This document shows positions 44,527-55,299 of a DNA stretch of 64,000 nucleotides, piece by piece. The notes under the pieces are model-generated. The model was not told where the DNA came from. It did no database searches and was given only the letters and a program-made list of their open reading frames with translations. The stretch is from Bacilli bacterium (GTDB lineage Bacteria; Bacillota_I; Bacilli_A; RFN20; DUOF01): NCBI GenBank assembly GCA_017517765.1, contig JAFWYE010000009.1:185031-249030 (forward strand), in the 5' to 3' direction. Position numbers and translations under genes: made by a program. Within the stretch, counting starts at the first letter, position 1. Each line of letters starts with the position of its first letter.

Positions 44527-46539
44527 ATGAAATTAAAATATATTTTTTTGTCATTATTTGTTACATTCATTAGCTTATTCTTCTCTTTTAAAGTTGGGGC
44601 GGCAAATATAGATTATTGCAGTTATGGAAGTTTAAAACTCACGCTACCAGTTACAATAACCGTTGATGTTTCTGGCTTTAATTCCACATATCCTTTCGAT
44701 ATAAATAAAAATTATTACTATACCGATTCATTATATGTATATGATAGAGACACTTGTAACGATAGTGTTAAAATACCTACTTTTTCAGGCAATAATGGAA
44801 TGTATATATTGGAAGATGGTTTTGATGTTTACTATGTCACTATGACCTTTTATTATAGCTATAACGATATTTATTATCAAAGTGATTATAAACTCACTAA
44901 TGGTATCTACAGTGTTTTAGATACCACCCCTCCTTCAATATCTAGCTCTGCTTTAGAATTCACTCTTTCTATGGATGAGCAAAAACCATTGGATTATTTT
45001 TCAATAACTGTCTTTGCATATGATTCAAATGATTCTAATATTATCCCTGAAATAGTTGAAGATTACTACAGTGAAAATTACAATATTCCAGGCACCTATA
45101 GCATTATTTATAAAGCTTGTGATAAAAGTAGTAATTGCTCTAAATTAATTCAAACCATACACGTAATAGATATGACTCCTCCTTACATACACGGGATAAC
45201 CTCAATAGACTCTTATATGAGTAATCCAATAACATTGTTTCAAATAGGCAACATGATTTTTGCACATGATAATTATGATGGTGATATATCTTCATCAATC
45301 TATATGGATGATTCCTATTACAACATAAATTATCCAGGAACTTATTATGTAACATTCAAAGTGAAAGACAGTTCAAAAAATGAAATATTAACTCCTTATA
45401 AAGTTGTAATAAATTATTTTGATGACATTATTCCCACAATTGAAGGTCCTACACACTTTAAAAGTTATATGTCTAATTTTTTACAAACACAAGCAATCAT
45501 GTCTGGCCTTATAGCACACGACAATATAGATGATAATATAAATAATAATTTATACATTGTTAATGATGAGTATACACCTAACAAGTTACATATAGGAAAA
45601 TATATATTTGTTGTTGCTTGCTACGATAATTCGGGTAATGAATCACTTCCATATGTTATTTATATAGAAGTGATAGATAATGTTAGTCCAATTATTCAAG
45701 GAGAGAAAATTTATAAGTCTTACATGTCTAATTCTTTTAAAATTAATGATATAAAAAATAAACTCTTTGCTATAGATAACCATGATGGAAATATTACTAA
45801 TAAAATAGATATAGAATATGAAAATTATTCAGAGAATTCAAACAAATTAGGAGAATACACCATTTTATTTATAGTTAAGGATTCATCCAATAATGAAGGG
45901 TTATTTGAAGTGAGTATAACCACCATTGATGATGTATTACCAATAATATATGGAGAAAGCTATTATATTACTCTAACTAATGAAAAATTAAGTTTATTTT
46001 CCATCTTAAACTCACTAACAGCCACAGATAATGTGGATGATGATATATCTCATTTTATCGAATTAGATACTGATTCATATAGCGAAAATTATAATATACC
46101 CGGGACATATTATTTAACCTATTATGTTGTAGATAAAAGTGGCAATATTAGTATACCTTTCAAAGTTAAAATTATAGTAAATGAAAATTTAACATTTATA
46201 AAATCCATAAATGAATCCATGGTGTATTTAAGCACTAATTATTTAGTAGCTGATAATGATATTTTAAAAATTTTGCACGTTGATCCTTTGGAGTACAACT
46301 CAATAGAAATAATTGAAAACAGTTATTCTAGCAACTATAAAACCGTTGGTGAATTTGAAATTATATTTCAGATAACAAACACAGATTTCACTAAAGAATA
46401 TTTAAACATAAATATAGTGACGTATGATTCTAAAGAAAAAGAGACAAAACAAGAAAATGAACAACAAAAAAAGAAAGAGACCATACTTTCATACATTATC
46501 TCTTTCTTTATAAATTTATTTTCAATTCCTAAGCAATAA
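44527..46539 (+). CDS. Secreted Ig-like (DUF5011-type) repeat protein
   Basis: 670 residues. An N-terminal signal peptide (about 1-25, ending VGAA) is followed by a unique domain with cysteine pairs and then about five repeats of roughly 85 residues, each with AxDNxDGDI-like Asp loops, GTYxVTYxVxDSSGN and ending DxxPxIxG. These are bacterial Ig-like repeats of the DUF5011 sort, common in adhesins. The C-terminus is a charged linker and a hydrophobic segment (ILSYIISFFINLFSIP), which may anchor it; no LPxTG is seen. GAGGTGATT precedes the ATG. It is a rare plus-strand gene and its end overlaps trxA tail to tail by 11 bases. Confidence 0.75.
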   Translation: MKLKYIFLSLFVTFISLFFSFKVGAANIDYCSYGSLKLTLPVTITVDVSGFNSTYPFDINKNYYYTDSLYVYDRDTCNDSVKIPTFSGNNGMYILEDGFDVYYVTMTFYYSYNDIYYQSDYKLTNGIYSVLDTTPPSISSSALEFTLSMDEQKPLDYFSITVFAYDSNDSNIIPEIVEDYYSENYNIPGTYSIIYKACDKSSNCSKLIQTIHVIDMTPPYIHGITSIDSYMSNPITLFQIGNMIFAHDNYDGDISSSIYMDDSYYNINYPGTYYVTFKVKDSSKNEILTPYKVVINYFDDIIPTIEGPTHFKSYMSNFLQTQAIMSGLIAHDNIDDNINNNLYIVNDEYTPNKLHIGKYIFVVACYDNSGNESLPYVIYIEVIDNVSPIIQGEKIYKSYMSNSFKINDIKNKLFAIDNHDGNITNKIDIEYENYSENSNKLGEYTILFIVKDSSNNEGLFEVSITTIDDVLPIIYGESYYITLTNEKLSLFSILNSLTATDNVDDDISHFIELDTDSYSENYNIPGTYYLTYYVVDKSGNISIPFKVKIIVNENLTFIKSINESMVYLSTNYLVADNDILKILHVDPLEYNSIEIIENSYSSNYKTVGEFEIIFQITNTDFTKEYLNINIVTYDSKEKETKQENEQQKKKETILSYIISFFINLFSIPKQ

Positions 46540-46840
46540 TTTCGTCGATTATTGAGTGCAAATCATCTTTTGTCATAAATCCAACTTCTGATTTTACTAG
46601 AGCACCATCTTTAAAAATAAGTAACGCAGGAATTGCACTGATTTTGTATTTCATTGCTAAATCACGAGATTCATCAACATCAACTTTAACAACTTTAACT
46701 TCTTTTCTTTCCTCTTCAAATTCTTCTAAGACTGGAGAAAGCATTCTACATGGGCCACACCAATTGGCATAAAAATCCACAATTGTAACGCCTTCTTTAC
46801 TAGCTTCATTCAATTCTTGTTCGTTATTTACATATTCCAT
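46529..46840 (-). CDS. trxA: Thioredoxin
   Basis: 103 residues. Redox site WCGPC (about 27-31) with the following cis-proline region SAIPALLIFKDG; one-domain thioredoxin reducing protein disulfides in the cytoplasm. AGGTATTA is the ribosome site. Convergent with the Ig-like protein gene with overlapping stops, and no hairpin lies between them. Normal family member. Confidence 0.97.
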   Translation of the reverse strand: MEYVNNEQELNEASKEGVTIVDFYANWCGPCRMLSPVLEEFEEERKEVKVVKVDVDESRDLAMKYKISAIPALLIFKDGALVKSEVGFMTKDDLHSIIDEIIA

Positions 46841-46866
46841 ACTAATACCTCCATAAATATTTTATA

Positions 46867-47622
46867 CTAAAGTGCCGATAATATAAATGATATTAAATTA
46901 TTTATCATATGAGTTCCAGTAGAAGTAGTAAGATTTCCACTTTTATTGTACGCACATGCTAAGATACATCCAGAAAACATATATGGTGGAAGTAATATAA
47001 GTTCCCTAACAATGCTTACATCTTCTTGCATAAACCCTGCCAATCCATGAACCGCCATAAATATAAATCCAGAAACAATAATTGCTAGTGTTGAATGAAA
47101 CTTTTTTAATGATCCAAACAAGAAATACCTATATGTTACTTCCTCCAAAAATGGCCCAACTAAAACAAACGTAACAAATGACAACACAGGAACATTTTTT
47201 ATGTATTCCACAATAGTCGCCTGATTCTCGTTGCCCGATCCAATATCTACTCCTAAAGCAGTAATCAAAAAATTATATCCAATTGTAACCGCCATCATTA
47301 TTATAAGAGTATAAATCATGGTTTTAAAATCATCTAAACGTGGTAATTTAAGCGAGTTTAAAAGCATTTTCGGTTTTGCTATAAATATTGCAACTACCAG
47401 TGTCAAAATACTTGTAAACAGATTTAAAAGCATTTGAATTAGATAAGCATTAGATTCTACAGTCGCAACAAAAGAAGCTCCCAAAATCAGCTGAATTAAA
47501 ATTAAAAATATGTATGGATATATATAATTATAAAAAACAATTCCATTGACACATCCTAATATGCCTTGATTAGTAGAAACAATTACTTCTTCACTCTCTT
47601 TTGTCACTTCAACATTCATCAT
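46867..47622 (-). CDS. CPBP-family intramembrane metalloprotease
   Basis: About 251 residues with seven or eight membrane helices. The Abi/CAAX-protease motifs are in order: EEVTYR, FMAVHG and a final GTHMINN, which supply the catalytic Glu, His and Asn/His metal ligands within the membrane. Family members cut prenylated or membrane-bound peptides, and some give bacteriocin self-immunity. Start: several ATGs lie close together behind GAGG; 47622 has the best spacing (47634 and 47619 are alternatives). Just upstream of trxA by 27 bases. Target unknown. Confidence 0.82.
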   Translation of the reverse strand: MMNVEVTKESEEVIVSTNQGILGCVNGIVFYNYIYPYIFLILIQLILGASFVATVESNAYLIQMLLNLFTSILTLVVAIFIAKPKMLLNSLKLPRLDDFKTMIYTLIIMMAVTIGYNFLITALGVDIGSGNENQATIVEYIKNVPVLSFVTFVLVGPFLEEVTYRYFLFGSLKKFHSTLAIIVSGFIFMAVHGLAGFMQEDVSIVRELILLPPYMFSGCILACAYNKSGNLTTSTGTHMINNLISFILSAL

Positions 47623-47651
47623 TATCATCCTCATTTATAATATATCACAAA

Positions 47652-47683
47652 TAAAAAAAGTCTTGTATAATAACAAGACTTTT
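47652..47683 (-). terminator. Terminator of the pilin-like/lipoprotein unit
   Basis: AGTCTTGT, ATAATA loop, ACAAGACT followed by seven T on the minus strand. Confidence 0.85.
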
Positions 47684-47690
47684 CATTTAA

Positions 47691-50552
47691 CTATCCACTA
47701 AAGGCTATATTATAGTCAATACCTTCATATCTAAATTCATATTCAGGGCTTCCTTGTAGATCTATTAATTCACGTATTGCGCCTTCATCAACTATTACAG
47801 ATTTATATGAACCTGTAATGTCATTAAGAACAGATTGTATTTCAGTAAGTTTACCATTTAAATATATATATAACTTATATATATCTAAATCACTATAGTC
47901 GTGGATAACTTTTGTGCCATCCTTAACAATTACCTCTTCGATAGTTATTTGTACTGAAGTATTAGTTGTGTCATCAAGAATAAATGTTTCTGGAGTAGTT
48001 CCTGGAATATGTAATGTATATTCAGTATCTTCTTTTTCTATTAAATAGTATCCTCCATCTAGACCCAAATAATCAACTTTTGTCATCTCGCCAACTAAAT
48101 CTCCCTTTGTATGCTCTAAGTCTGTAGGTAATTCAACTTTGTATATAACAAATTTATTTACAGGTGGATTACCTTCAGTTTCTAGATAAATACCATAATA
48201 CTCTTCATCTTCTAATTCGAAATAATACTTCAAATCATCAGCTAGATTTAATTTTAAATCATAATATCTATTAGCAGAAATGTAATAAACTTTACGATGT
48301 GTTATATCTATAATATAATCTTGTCCTTCTATTATAACAGTATAAGTATTAATGTTTCTAACATCGCTATATTCGATAGAGTATATACTGCTAGTAGTAA
48401 GAGTATATCTAGGTCCATTGATAGTAACTATATCTCCAAAAGATTCTAAATTATCTTTATTTTTCATTCCAACAGATAATTCAACAACATCAGTTGGCAT
48501 ATTGTTATAAACATTTATAACATCAAATCGTGGATTAGCAGGATTTTCATTATAATATCTAAAGCATCTAACAAGATTTCCGTTTGGCTCATAGATAGTA
48601 ACTTCAATAAAGTCATCTTCTGTAGTAAATTTAATCCATAGTCCAAAGTCTGCAATTTCATCATCAGAAATTACTATATTTAATAGTTCTAATAAGTCCC
48701 TAATTCCGCCTCCATATGCATCATCATCGAACTTTGTTGGATTTGTATTATCATCATAATACATTAGTTTAAGTTCATCTGAATCATCATAAATAAAGTC
48801 AAAATCATCAAAATCATTAAAGTTGAAACTCTTATCTTCAGATTTAACATTAATTTTATTTCCTGAAATTTCAATTACATTTTCATATTTTCTGAAATGT
48901 TTCAATTCAGTTACTGAATTAACTAGTTCATAAATCAACTCTTTTATATGATTTCTCTTCTCACTAGATGACATTGCAACTGGCAACATCATATTTTGAG
49001 GATTTGAAGAAATCAATTCTAACAATCTTGCTTGAACAGCAGTATCAACAATTACAGGATTATCTGCTTTTAGTTCAAATTCATGTAATGTTGTTTGAAT
49101 AATATCTTCTCTAGTTGTTAAATTGTATTGTTGATGACCAGAACCTGGAACAATTTCTGGAGAATATCCGTATTGAGGCGATGCAGGTGAGTGATCTACA
49201 TAGTTGAAATAATATGTAGTAGCACCAACTACAATACTCTTTACTGCTGAACTATTAGTAAATTCATTATATGTAAATTCAAGCTTTCCAGCCATTGATC
49301 CTGGATTATTTAAAGCTGTAATAAGCGCTCTATATACAGGTTCTATATTCATGTGGAACTTACTCATATAGTCAAGGTCTGATAATGAATATGCTGTTCT
49401 ATAAACATTAGTATTGTCTCCAAGCACAGCAGCAGTCTTATAAGAAAGCACAGATCCACTTTCTTGTTGTACAGCCTCTACTCTATCACCTCCAAATGAA
49501 TCTTTTGATAAACTATGGTATAAAGTTTGCTTGTCTTCAATTCTTGAAGTTCCTGGAGTAACACGTGTTAATGCACCTATATTTTTAGCATACATACACG
49601 TTGCAGAAACATTTACATTTGCAACTGTTGCACTCATACATGAAGAATTATTCACTGTATCAATATATGCTTGACTGTAGAAAGTTGTACTTACAGCATC
49701 TTTGATAAATGAATTAGTTATACTTTCAACCAAATTTATTTCTGCTCTAACACAAATATATGGGCTAGCAGGTAATACTGTAGTAGCAGGATCAAATGGA
49801 GTAGTTGCTTCAGCTGTTCCACCATATGTAGCACATTTTCCAACGCCAAATGTCCATGAAATTTTGTGATATTGTAGTTCACCAGAACTATTCATATAGT
49901 AAGATAGGTTTGACTCTGGTGCAATATCACCAAACTTACCACCTTGTTCAGACTCAGTGTCATTTTCCATTTTTGTTTTTAATGCATTAAATGACAATGG
50001 AGTTGCTGAAGTTCCTGGAAATTTGTAATTGATTAATTCTTCATCATCAATTGGAACCAATTTTGGTGATTCACCTACAAATTTTCTTTCATAGATTGCT
50101 TCTAATTGATATTTAACTTTTGTTGTTTCAATTCTTCCAGCATCACCAGAAAGCGCCATAACCGCATATATTCTTACTGTTTGACCAGCTTCTTTAGATT
50201 GAGTAACATAGTTAAAACCATCTTTGTCACTTACAACTGTTACTAATTCACCTTCAACTTTAATCCAACCCTTAAAACTACAAGCTCTGTGGTTGAATGT
50301 AATATTAAGAGGTGCACTTTCTCCTGACTTATAAAAACCAGCTCCAGTCAAAGTAGCACAGTCACCATAACTGTGTTGTAAATCCACTTGTTTAGTGATA
50401 TAGGAATTTCCATCCTCTGAAACCTCAGCAAAATCTAACAAAACTTTAACTTCATTACCTTCTGGGTTCCTTGATAAGTCAGGATCTCCACATCCAACAA
50501 TCGGAATCATCATAAATATTGCTAATAAGCATGTTAATATTTTCTTTTTCAT
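47691..50552 (-). CDS. Large lipoprotein of the second secretion-like locus
   Basis: 953 residues from the ATG at 50552, behind GGAGG at nine bases; the longer frame to 50642 has no signal and overlaps the previous gene. The lipoprotein signal is MKKKILTCLLAIFMMIPIVGCG, shown here only by its lipobox IVGC with the modified Cys at about residue 21. The mature protein is a long beta-rich, Asp/Asn/Tyr-rich surface domain with few cysteines and no family that I recognise. It overlaps the upstream pilin-like gene by four bases (ATGA), so the two are translated together and probably work together at the cell surface, perhaps as tip or surface part of the pilus-like apparatus. Confidence 0.6.
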   Translation of the reverse strand: MKKKILTCLLAIFMMIPIVGCGDPDLSRNPEGNEVKVLLDFAEVSEDGNSYITKQVDLQHSYGDCATLTGAGFYKSGESAPLNITFNHRACSFKGWIKVEGELVTVVSDKDGFNYVTQSKEAGQTVRIYAVMALSGDAGRIETTKVKYQLEAIYERKFVGESPKLVPIDDEELINYKFPGTSATPLSFNALKTKMENDTESEQGGKFGDIAPESNLSYYMNSSGELQYHKISWTFGVGKCATYGGTAEATTPFDPATTVLPASPYICVRAEINLVESITNSFIKDAVSTTFYSQAYIDTVNNSSCMSATVANVNVSATCMYAKNIGALTRVTPGTSRIEDKQTLYHSLSKDSFGGDRVEAVQQESGSVLSYKTAAVLGDNTNVYRTAYSLSDLDYMSKFHMNIEPVYRALITALNNPGSMAGKLEFTYNEFTNSSAVKSIVVGATTYYFNYVDHSPASPQYGYSPEIVPGSGHQQYNLTTREDIIQTTLHEFELKADNPVIVDTAVQARLLELISSNPQNMMLPVAMSSSEKRNHIKELIYELVNSVTELKHFRKYENVIEISGNKINVKSEDKSFNFNDFDDFDFIYDDSDELKLMYYDDNTNPTKFDDDAYGGGIRDLLELLNIVISDDEIADFGLWIKFTTEDDFIEVTIYEPNGNLVRCFRYYNENPANPRFDVINVYNNMPTDVVELSVGMKNKDNLESFGDIVTINGPRYTLTTSSIYSIEYSDVRNINTYTVIIEGQDYIIDITHRKVYYISANRYYDLKLNLADDLKYYFELEDEEYYGIYLETEGNPPVNKFVIYKVELPTDLEHTKGDLVGEMTKVDYLGLDGGYYLIEKEDTEYTLHIPGTTPETFILDDTTNTSVQITIEEVIVKDGTKVIHDYSDLDIYKLYIYLNGKLTEIQSVLNDITGSYKSVIVDEGAIRELIDLQGSPEYEFRYEGIDYNIAFSG

Positions 50553-51367
50553 GAGAACATACCTCCATATCCGAATACAGACATAATCCACGAAGCTCCT
50601 ATGGTCATTACAAATCCAGCAAATACACCTATAACTAACCAAACTAAACCTTTAATTTTATTAGAACGAACCTCAGCTTCATCACTAGCCTTAATAATTC
50701 CAATGGCAAGGATTACACCTCTTACAATTAGCAATATTCCCATTGCAACCCATAGTACTGGAATAACATAATTATTAACAATTGTCAGTACATCAGCAAT
50801 TATATTATTTACATCTGCATTCCCTGTAAATGCCCCTTTGATTTCTATTTCATCAAAGTATAGCACATGGTCATTTATCCACGAACTACAATTTTGTTTA
50901 TTAGCACTTCTCAACTCACAAACATCAGCGCTAACATACACTTTATATTTACCATTTGCATAGTCTCTAATTGGAGATCCTAGTGTAGCACCTGAGAATG
51001 GAGTAGTTTCAGTCATCGACTCTTGACTTCCGGTATTCATATCATATGAAGCTTTTTTAAATACACTTATACGATATCCGTCAATTTCTGCAGATTCATA
51101 ACTTGTTTTACAAGAATCCTGATTAGCTGCAGCTTCACATATTACGACAATTAAGTCTTTAACTTTATATTTGTATTGAATTGTGACAACTAATCCCTCA
51201 TCAGATGATGTAGGGTCCACAACAAATTGATTTTTCCCGGTTAACATTTTTGCGTACTCACTTGGTTCATACGCAGCATTCGCTCTTACCGGTGCAAAAA
51301 GAAACAAGACAAAAATAAATGTCGCAAACAAAGAAAATAATTTTGATGTTTTTTTACTCTTACACAT
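50549..51367 (-). CDS. Secreted protein with C-terminal pilin-like two-helix unit
   Basis: 272 residues from the ATG at 51367 (AGGTGA ahead; the GTG at 51376 is less likely). A cleavable signal peptide (to about residue 32, ANA) precedes an extracytoplasmic domain with about six cysteines. The C-terminal about 80 residues are two membrane helices joined by KASDEAEVRSNKI and ending SVFG, matching the pilin-like protein at 34344-34691 in layout, loop and end. The upstream ectodomain is not recognised. First gene of a coupled pair with the large lipoprotein. I infer a variant pilin or adhesin anchored by a VirB2-like unit. Confidence 0.65.
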   Translation of the reverse strand: MCKSKKTSKLFSLFATFIFVLFLFAPVRANAAYEPSEYAKMLTGKNQFVVDPTSSDEGLVVTIQYKYKVKDLIVVICEAAANQDSCKTSYESAEIDGYRISVFKKASYDMNTGSQESMTETTPFSGATLGSPIRDYANGKYKVYVSADVCELRSANKQNCSSWINDHVLYFDEIEIKGAFTGNADVNNIIADVLTIVNNYVIPVLWVAMGILLIVRGVILAIGIIKASDEAEVRSNKIKGLVWLVIGVFAGFVMTIGASWIMSVFGYGGMFS

Positions 51368-51400
51368 TTTTATCACCTAATATCATATTAACATTTATAT

Positions 51401-51430
51401 TAAAAAAGGTGCAATCATGCACCTCTTTTT
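51401..51430. terminator. Terminator of rpoC
   Basis: AGGTGCA, ATCA loop, TGCACCT flanked by A and T runs on both sides, 20 bases after rpoC on the minus strand. Confidence 0.85.
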
Positions 51431-51450
51431 TGTTTATTACTTTGTAATAA

Positions 51451-54400
51451 TTACTCGAATAGTGAAGAAACATCGTCGATTTCAATTTCTTCTTCATCAA
51501 CTTGGTGAGCAACTAGTCCAGTTCCTGCAGGAATTAGTTTTCCTAAAATAACATTTTCCTTCAAGCCCTTTAAGTAGTCATATTTGCCTTTTATAACCGC
51601 ATCAGTTAACATTCTGTTAGTTTCTTGGAATGATGCACTTGATAAGAATGAATCTGTCTCTAGAGAAGCCTTTGTAATACCTAGAATCATAGGTCTAGCA
51701 ACAGCAGGTCTTCCACCTCTTCTTAATACACTAGCATTAACTTTAGTAAACTCATTACTATCAATTCTTGTACCTGGAAGTAAATCACTATCTCCAGATT
51801 CAATAACTGTCATCTTCTTTAACATTTGTCTAACGATAACTTCTACGTGCTTATCAGCAATATCGTCACCTTGTAATTTATAAACTTTCTTAATTTCTTT
51901 AAGAATGTAGTTTTGAGTAGTCTTAACATCACTAACTTCTAGTAATTGTTTTGGATTTACACTACCATCAGTTAATTGTTGACCATTCTTAACTATATCA
52001 CCAACATTAACTATAACTTTACTTCCGAAGTTACTCATATATGTCTTAACATCAAACTTGTTAGAAATAATAATTTCACTTCTTCCATTAGCTTCGTTAA
52101 TTTCTTTAACTTCACCAGCAATCTCAGTAATTAAAGCTTCTCCTTTTGGAGTTCTTGCTTCAACTAACTCAGTAACTCTAGGAAGACCTTGAGTGATATC
52201 GCTACCAGCAACTCCACCTGCGTGGAATGTTCTTAGTGTAAGTTGGGTACCTCTTTCTCCGATAGATTGAGCAGCCATTACACCAACTGCCTCACCTATT
52301 TCTACCTCATTACCAGTAGCTAGGTTAAGACCATAACATTTTTTACATACACCATGTTCACTTTGACATGAGAATAGTGTTCTAATTTCAACTTCTTTGA
52401 TACCAGCATCAACAATTTCTCTAGCTTTTTCAGCTGAAATCATTTCGTTAGCATATACAATTACTTTTCCTGTTTCAGGATGCTTTACATCTCTCATAGC
52501 ATTTCTACCATATAGTCTTGATTCAAGAGATGAAATAACAGTATTTTCTCTTTCGTTAATAATATCTTTTACTACTACACCAGCATCACAACCACAATCT
52601 TCCTCATTAACAATAATATCATGAGAAACATCGATTAGACGTCTTGTTAAGTAACCAGCATCGGCAGTCTTAAGAGCAGTATCGGTATTACCCTTTCTAG
52701 CACCGTGAGTTGAAATAAAGAACTCAGATACAGTAAGACCTTCTCTAAATGAAGACTTAATAGGGATTTCAATAGTTTCACCACTAGCAGCAGCCATTGG
52801 TCCCTTCATACCACATAATTGTGCGAAGTTCTTAATGCTACCTCTAGCTCCTGATTCAGAGATGATACACAAAGGATTGTACTTATCTTGTCTAAATTGT
52901 TCTTCAACACATTTAGATAGTCTCTTTTGTGTTTCTTCCCATTTTCTAACAACAGCTTCATGTCTTCCTTTTTCATCAAGTAATCCTCTTTGATACATTA
53001 AGTTAGTCTTATCAACTGCCTTGTCTGCTTCAGCAAGAATTTCTTGTTTTTCAGGAACAACTTTAATATCGTTAATTGAAATAGTAACACCACTCTTACA
53101 TGAGAATTTAAATCCTAAATCCTTGATGTTATCAAGCATTTTACTAGTTTCAACAGTTTTAAATTGATTGAATACTTCACTAATGATTGGTCCAAAGTCA
53201 CCCTTCTTATAAGGCTTAGCTAAAGGTAAGTTTTCAACATACTCTTTAATGTTTGTACCTTTCTTAATAATGAATCTTTCAGGCATCTTTGTAAAGTTGC
53301 TTGATGAGAATTCATTTAAATATTGGAAGTCATGTGGGAAAATATTATTTAAGATCAATTTTCCTACAGATGTTAAGAAATAATCACTATCTTCATATTG
53401 AGCAAAGCAAGGTTTATCCATGCTTGTCATTCTTAATACAACTCTATTATGAGCATGTATTTGATTAGTTTCATAAGCTCTTAACACACTATCAACATCA
53501 GGGAATACCTTTCCATCACACTCAGCGAAGAATCTGTAGCTTTCTGCCATAGCAGTATCGCCTTTTTCCTCGAAGTTTTTAGCAACATCTAAGAAGTTTT
53601 CCTTGTTGTATTCAAGTGATAAATAATACATACCTAAAAGCATATCTTGAGATGGGTTAACAATTGGAGTTCCATCTTTTGGAGACAAGATATTATTACT
53701 TGCAAGCATTAATACTCTAGCCTCAGTTTTTGCTTCTTCACTCAAAGGTACGTGTACAGCCATTTGGTCTCCATCGAAGTCTGCGTTGAAGGCAGCACAT
53801 ACAAGTGGGTGAAGACGAATAGCCTTACCATCTACAAGTTTAGGTTCGAATGCTTGAATTGAAAGTCTGTGAAGTGTAGGAGCACGGTTTAATAATACTG
53901 GGTGCTCTTTAGTTACAGCTTGAACAACATCCCAAATCTTGTCATCCATTCTATCAATTAACTTATCAGCTTTCTTATGAGAATCAACGATACCTCTTTG
54001 GATTAATTCACCAGCAATAAATGGTCTGAATAATTGAACAGCCATTTCTTTTGGTAATCCACATTGGTACATTTTTAGATCTGGTCCTACAGCGATAACA
54101 CTACGTCCAGAATAATCAACTCTCTTACCTAGTAAGTGTTGACGGAATCTACCTTGCTTACCCTTTAATGAGTGAGAAAGTGATTTTAATGCTCTTCCAC
54201 CAGCACCTGTAACAGGTTTTTGCTTTCTACCATTATCGATAAGAGCATCTACTGCTTCTTGAAGCATTCTCTTTTCGTTATTTAAAATAACAGTAGGAGC
54301 ATTCATATCTTGTAATTTCTTTAATCTTAAGTTTCTAGAAATTACTCTTCTATATAAATCATTTAAGTCACTAGCAGCTAATCTACCACCATCAAGTTGT

Positions 54401-55281
54401 AGTAATGGTCTCAAATCAGGAGGTAAAACTGGAAGGATAGTTAAAATCATCCATTCAGGCTTATTTTCTGATTGTCTAAATGCATTAATAGCCTCTAGTC
54501 TCTTTAATAATTTTACTCTTCTTTGATTTTTATTACCTTGAGTATATTTTAATTCAGCCTTGATTTTATCAAATTCTTCATTAACGTCTAACTCACGTAA
54601 TAATTGTTGAATAGCTTCAGCACCAACACCAAATTTAGCATTAGTATAATCACTAATGAATGCAGCGTTGTGTGAGAATTCAAATGGTTCTTTAGGGTTA
54701 GCCATTTTTTCGATTAATGATAAACCATATGTATATTCATAAGAATCTGCATCTAGAGTATCAATAATCTCTTTAATGATAACACTAAATCTTTCTCTTG
54801 CTGTCTTTTCATCAAGTACATCACCCTTCATTAAGTGCTTAGTTGTACCTGGATCTAAAACAACTTGAGACATAAAGTAAATTACTTCCTCAACTTGTTT
54901 GCTTGGGATATCAAGAAGTAATCCCATTTTAGGAGAAATACCCTTGATATACCAAATGTGAGCAACTGGAGTAGCGAGTTCAATATGCCCCATTCTCTCT
55001 CTTCTAACACTCTTAGAAGTTATTTCTACTCCACACTTTTCACAAACCATTCCTTGGAATCTAATTTTCTTATATTTTCCACAATGACACTCATAGTCTT
55101 TACTAGGACCAAATATTCTTTCACAGAATAAACCATCTAATTCTGGCTTTTGTGAACGATAGTTAATTGTTTCAGCCTTAGTAACTTCACCATAAGACCA
55201 TTCTCTTATTTTTTCAGGAGAAGCTAATCCTACTTTAACAGCAGCATAGCGATTTACATCTAATGTTGTAACTTTACTCAT
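51451..55281 (-). CDS. rpoC: RNA polymerase subunit beta'
   Basis: 1276 residues. The N-terminal zinc ribbon has C65, C67, C80 and C83; the catalytic Mg loop NADFDGDQM holds D501, D503 and D505; a second zinc cluster (CGCDAG with [13 protein letters not shown]) and the trigger-loop region [16 protein letters not shown] follow. Length and order are normal for Firmicutes, without large insertions. It follows rpoB by 18 bases; no genes for L7/L12, L10, L1 or L11 precede rpoB. Ends at a strong terminator. Confidence 0.99.
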   Translation of the reverse strand: MSKVTTLDVNRYAAVKVGLASPEKIREWSYGEVTKAETINYRSQKPELDGLFCERIFGPSKDYECHCGKYKKIRFQGMVCEKCGVEITSKSVRRERMGHIELATPVAHIWYIKGISPKMGLLLDIPSKQVEEVIYFMSQVVLDPGTTKHLMKGDVLDEKTARERFSVIIKEIIDTLDADSYEYTYGLSLIEKMANPKEPFEFSHNAAFISDYTNAKFGVGAEAIQQLLRELDVNEEFDKIKAELKYTQGNKNQRRVKLLKRLEAINAFRQSENKPEWMILTILPVLPPDLRPLLQLDGGRLAASDLNDLYRRVISRNLRLKKLQDMNAPTVILNNEKRMLQEAVDALIDNGRKQKPVTGAGGRALKSLSHSLKGKQGRFRQHLLGKRVDYSGRSVIAVGPDLKMYQCGLPKEMAVQLFRPFIAGELIQRGIVDSHKKADKLIDRMDDKIWDVVQAVTKEHPVLLNRAPTLHRLSIQAFEPKLVDGKAIRLHPLVCAAFNADFDGDQMAVHVPLSEEAKTEARVLMLASNNILSPKDGTPIVNPSQDMLLGMYYLSLEYNKENFLDVAKNFEEKGDTAMAESYRFFAECDGKVFPDVDSVLRAYETNQIHAHNRVVLRMTSMDKPCFAQYEDSDYFLTSVGKLILNNIFPHDFQYLNEFSSSNFTKMPERFIIKKGTNIKEYVENLPLAKPYKKGDFGPIISEVFNQFKTVETSKMLDNIKDLGFKFSCKSGVTISINDIKVVPEKQEILAEADKAVDKTNLMYQRGLLDEKGRHEAVVRKWEETQKRLSKCVEEQFRQDKYNPLCIISESGARGSIKNFAQLCGMKGPMAAASGETIEIPIKSSFREGLTVSEFFISTHGARKGNTDTALKTADAGYLTRRLIDVSHDIIVNEEDCGCDAGVVVKDIINERENTVISSLESRLYGRNAMRDVKHPETGKVIVYANEMISAEKAREIVDAGIKEVEIRTLFSCQSEHGVCKKCYGLNLATGNEVEIGEAVGVMAAQSIGERGTQLTLRTFHAGGVAGSDITQGLPRVTELVEARTPKGEALITEIAGEVKEINEANGRSEIIISNKFDVKTYMSNFGSKVIVNVGDIVKNGQQLTDGSVNPKQLLEVSDVKTTQNYILKEIKKVYKLQGDDIADKHVEVIVRQMLKKMTVIESGDSDLLPGTRIDSNEFTKVNASVLRRGGRPAVARPMILGITKASLETDSFLSSASFQETNRMLTDAVIKGKYDYLKGLKENVILGKLIPAGTGLVAHQVDEEEIEIDDVSSLFE

Positions 55282-55299
55282 CTATCTATTTCCTCCTTA

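Noticed and set aside
44396..44554. N-terminal extension of the 46-residue protein to 99 residues
   Set aside because: The perfect AAGGAG lies just before the ATG at 44395, and the extension overlaps the start of the divergent surface-protein gene.
50553..50642. N-terminal extension of the large lipoprotein
   Set aside because: The ribosome site and lipoprotein signal fix the start at 50552; the extension overlaps the pilin-like gene.
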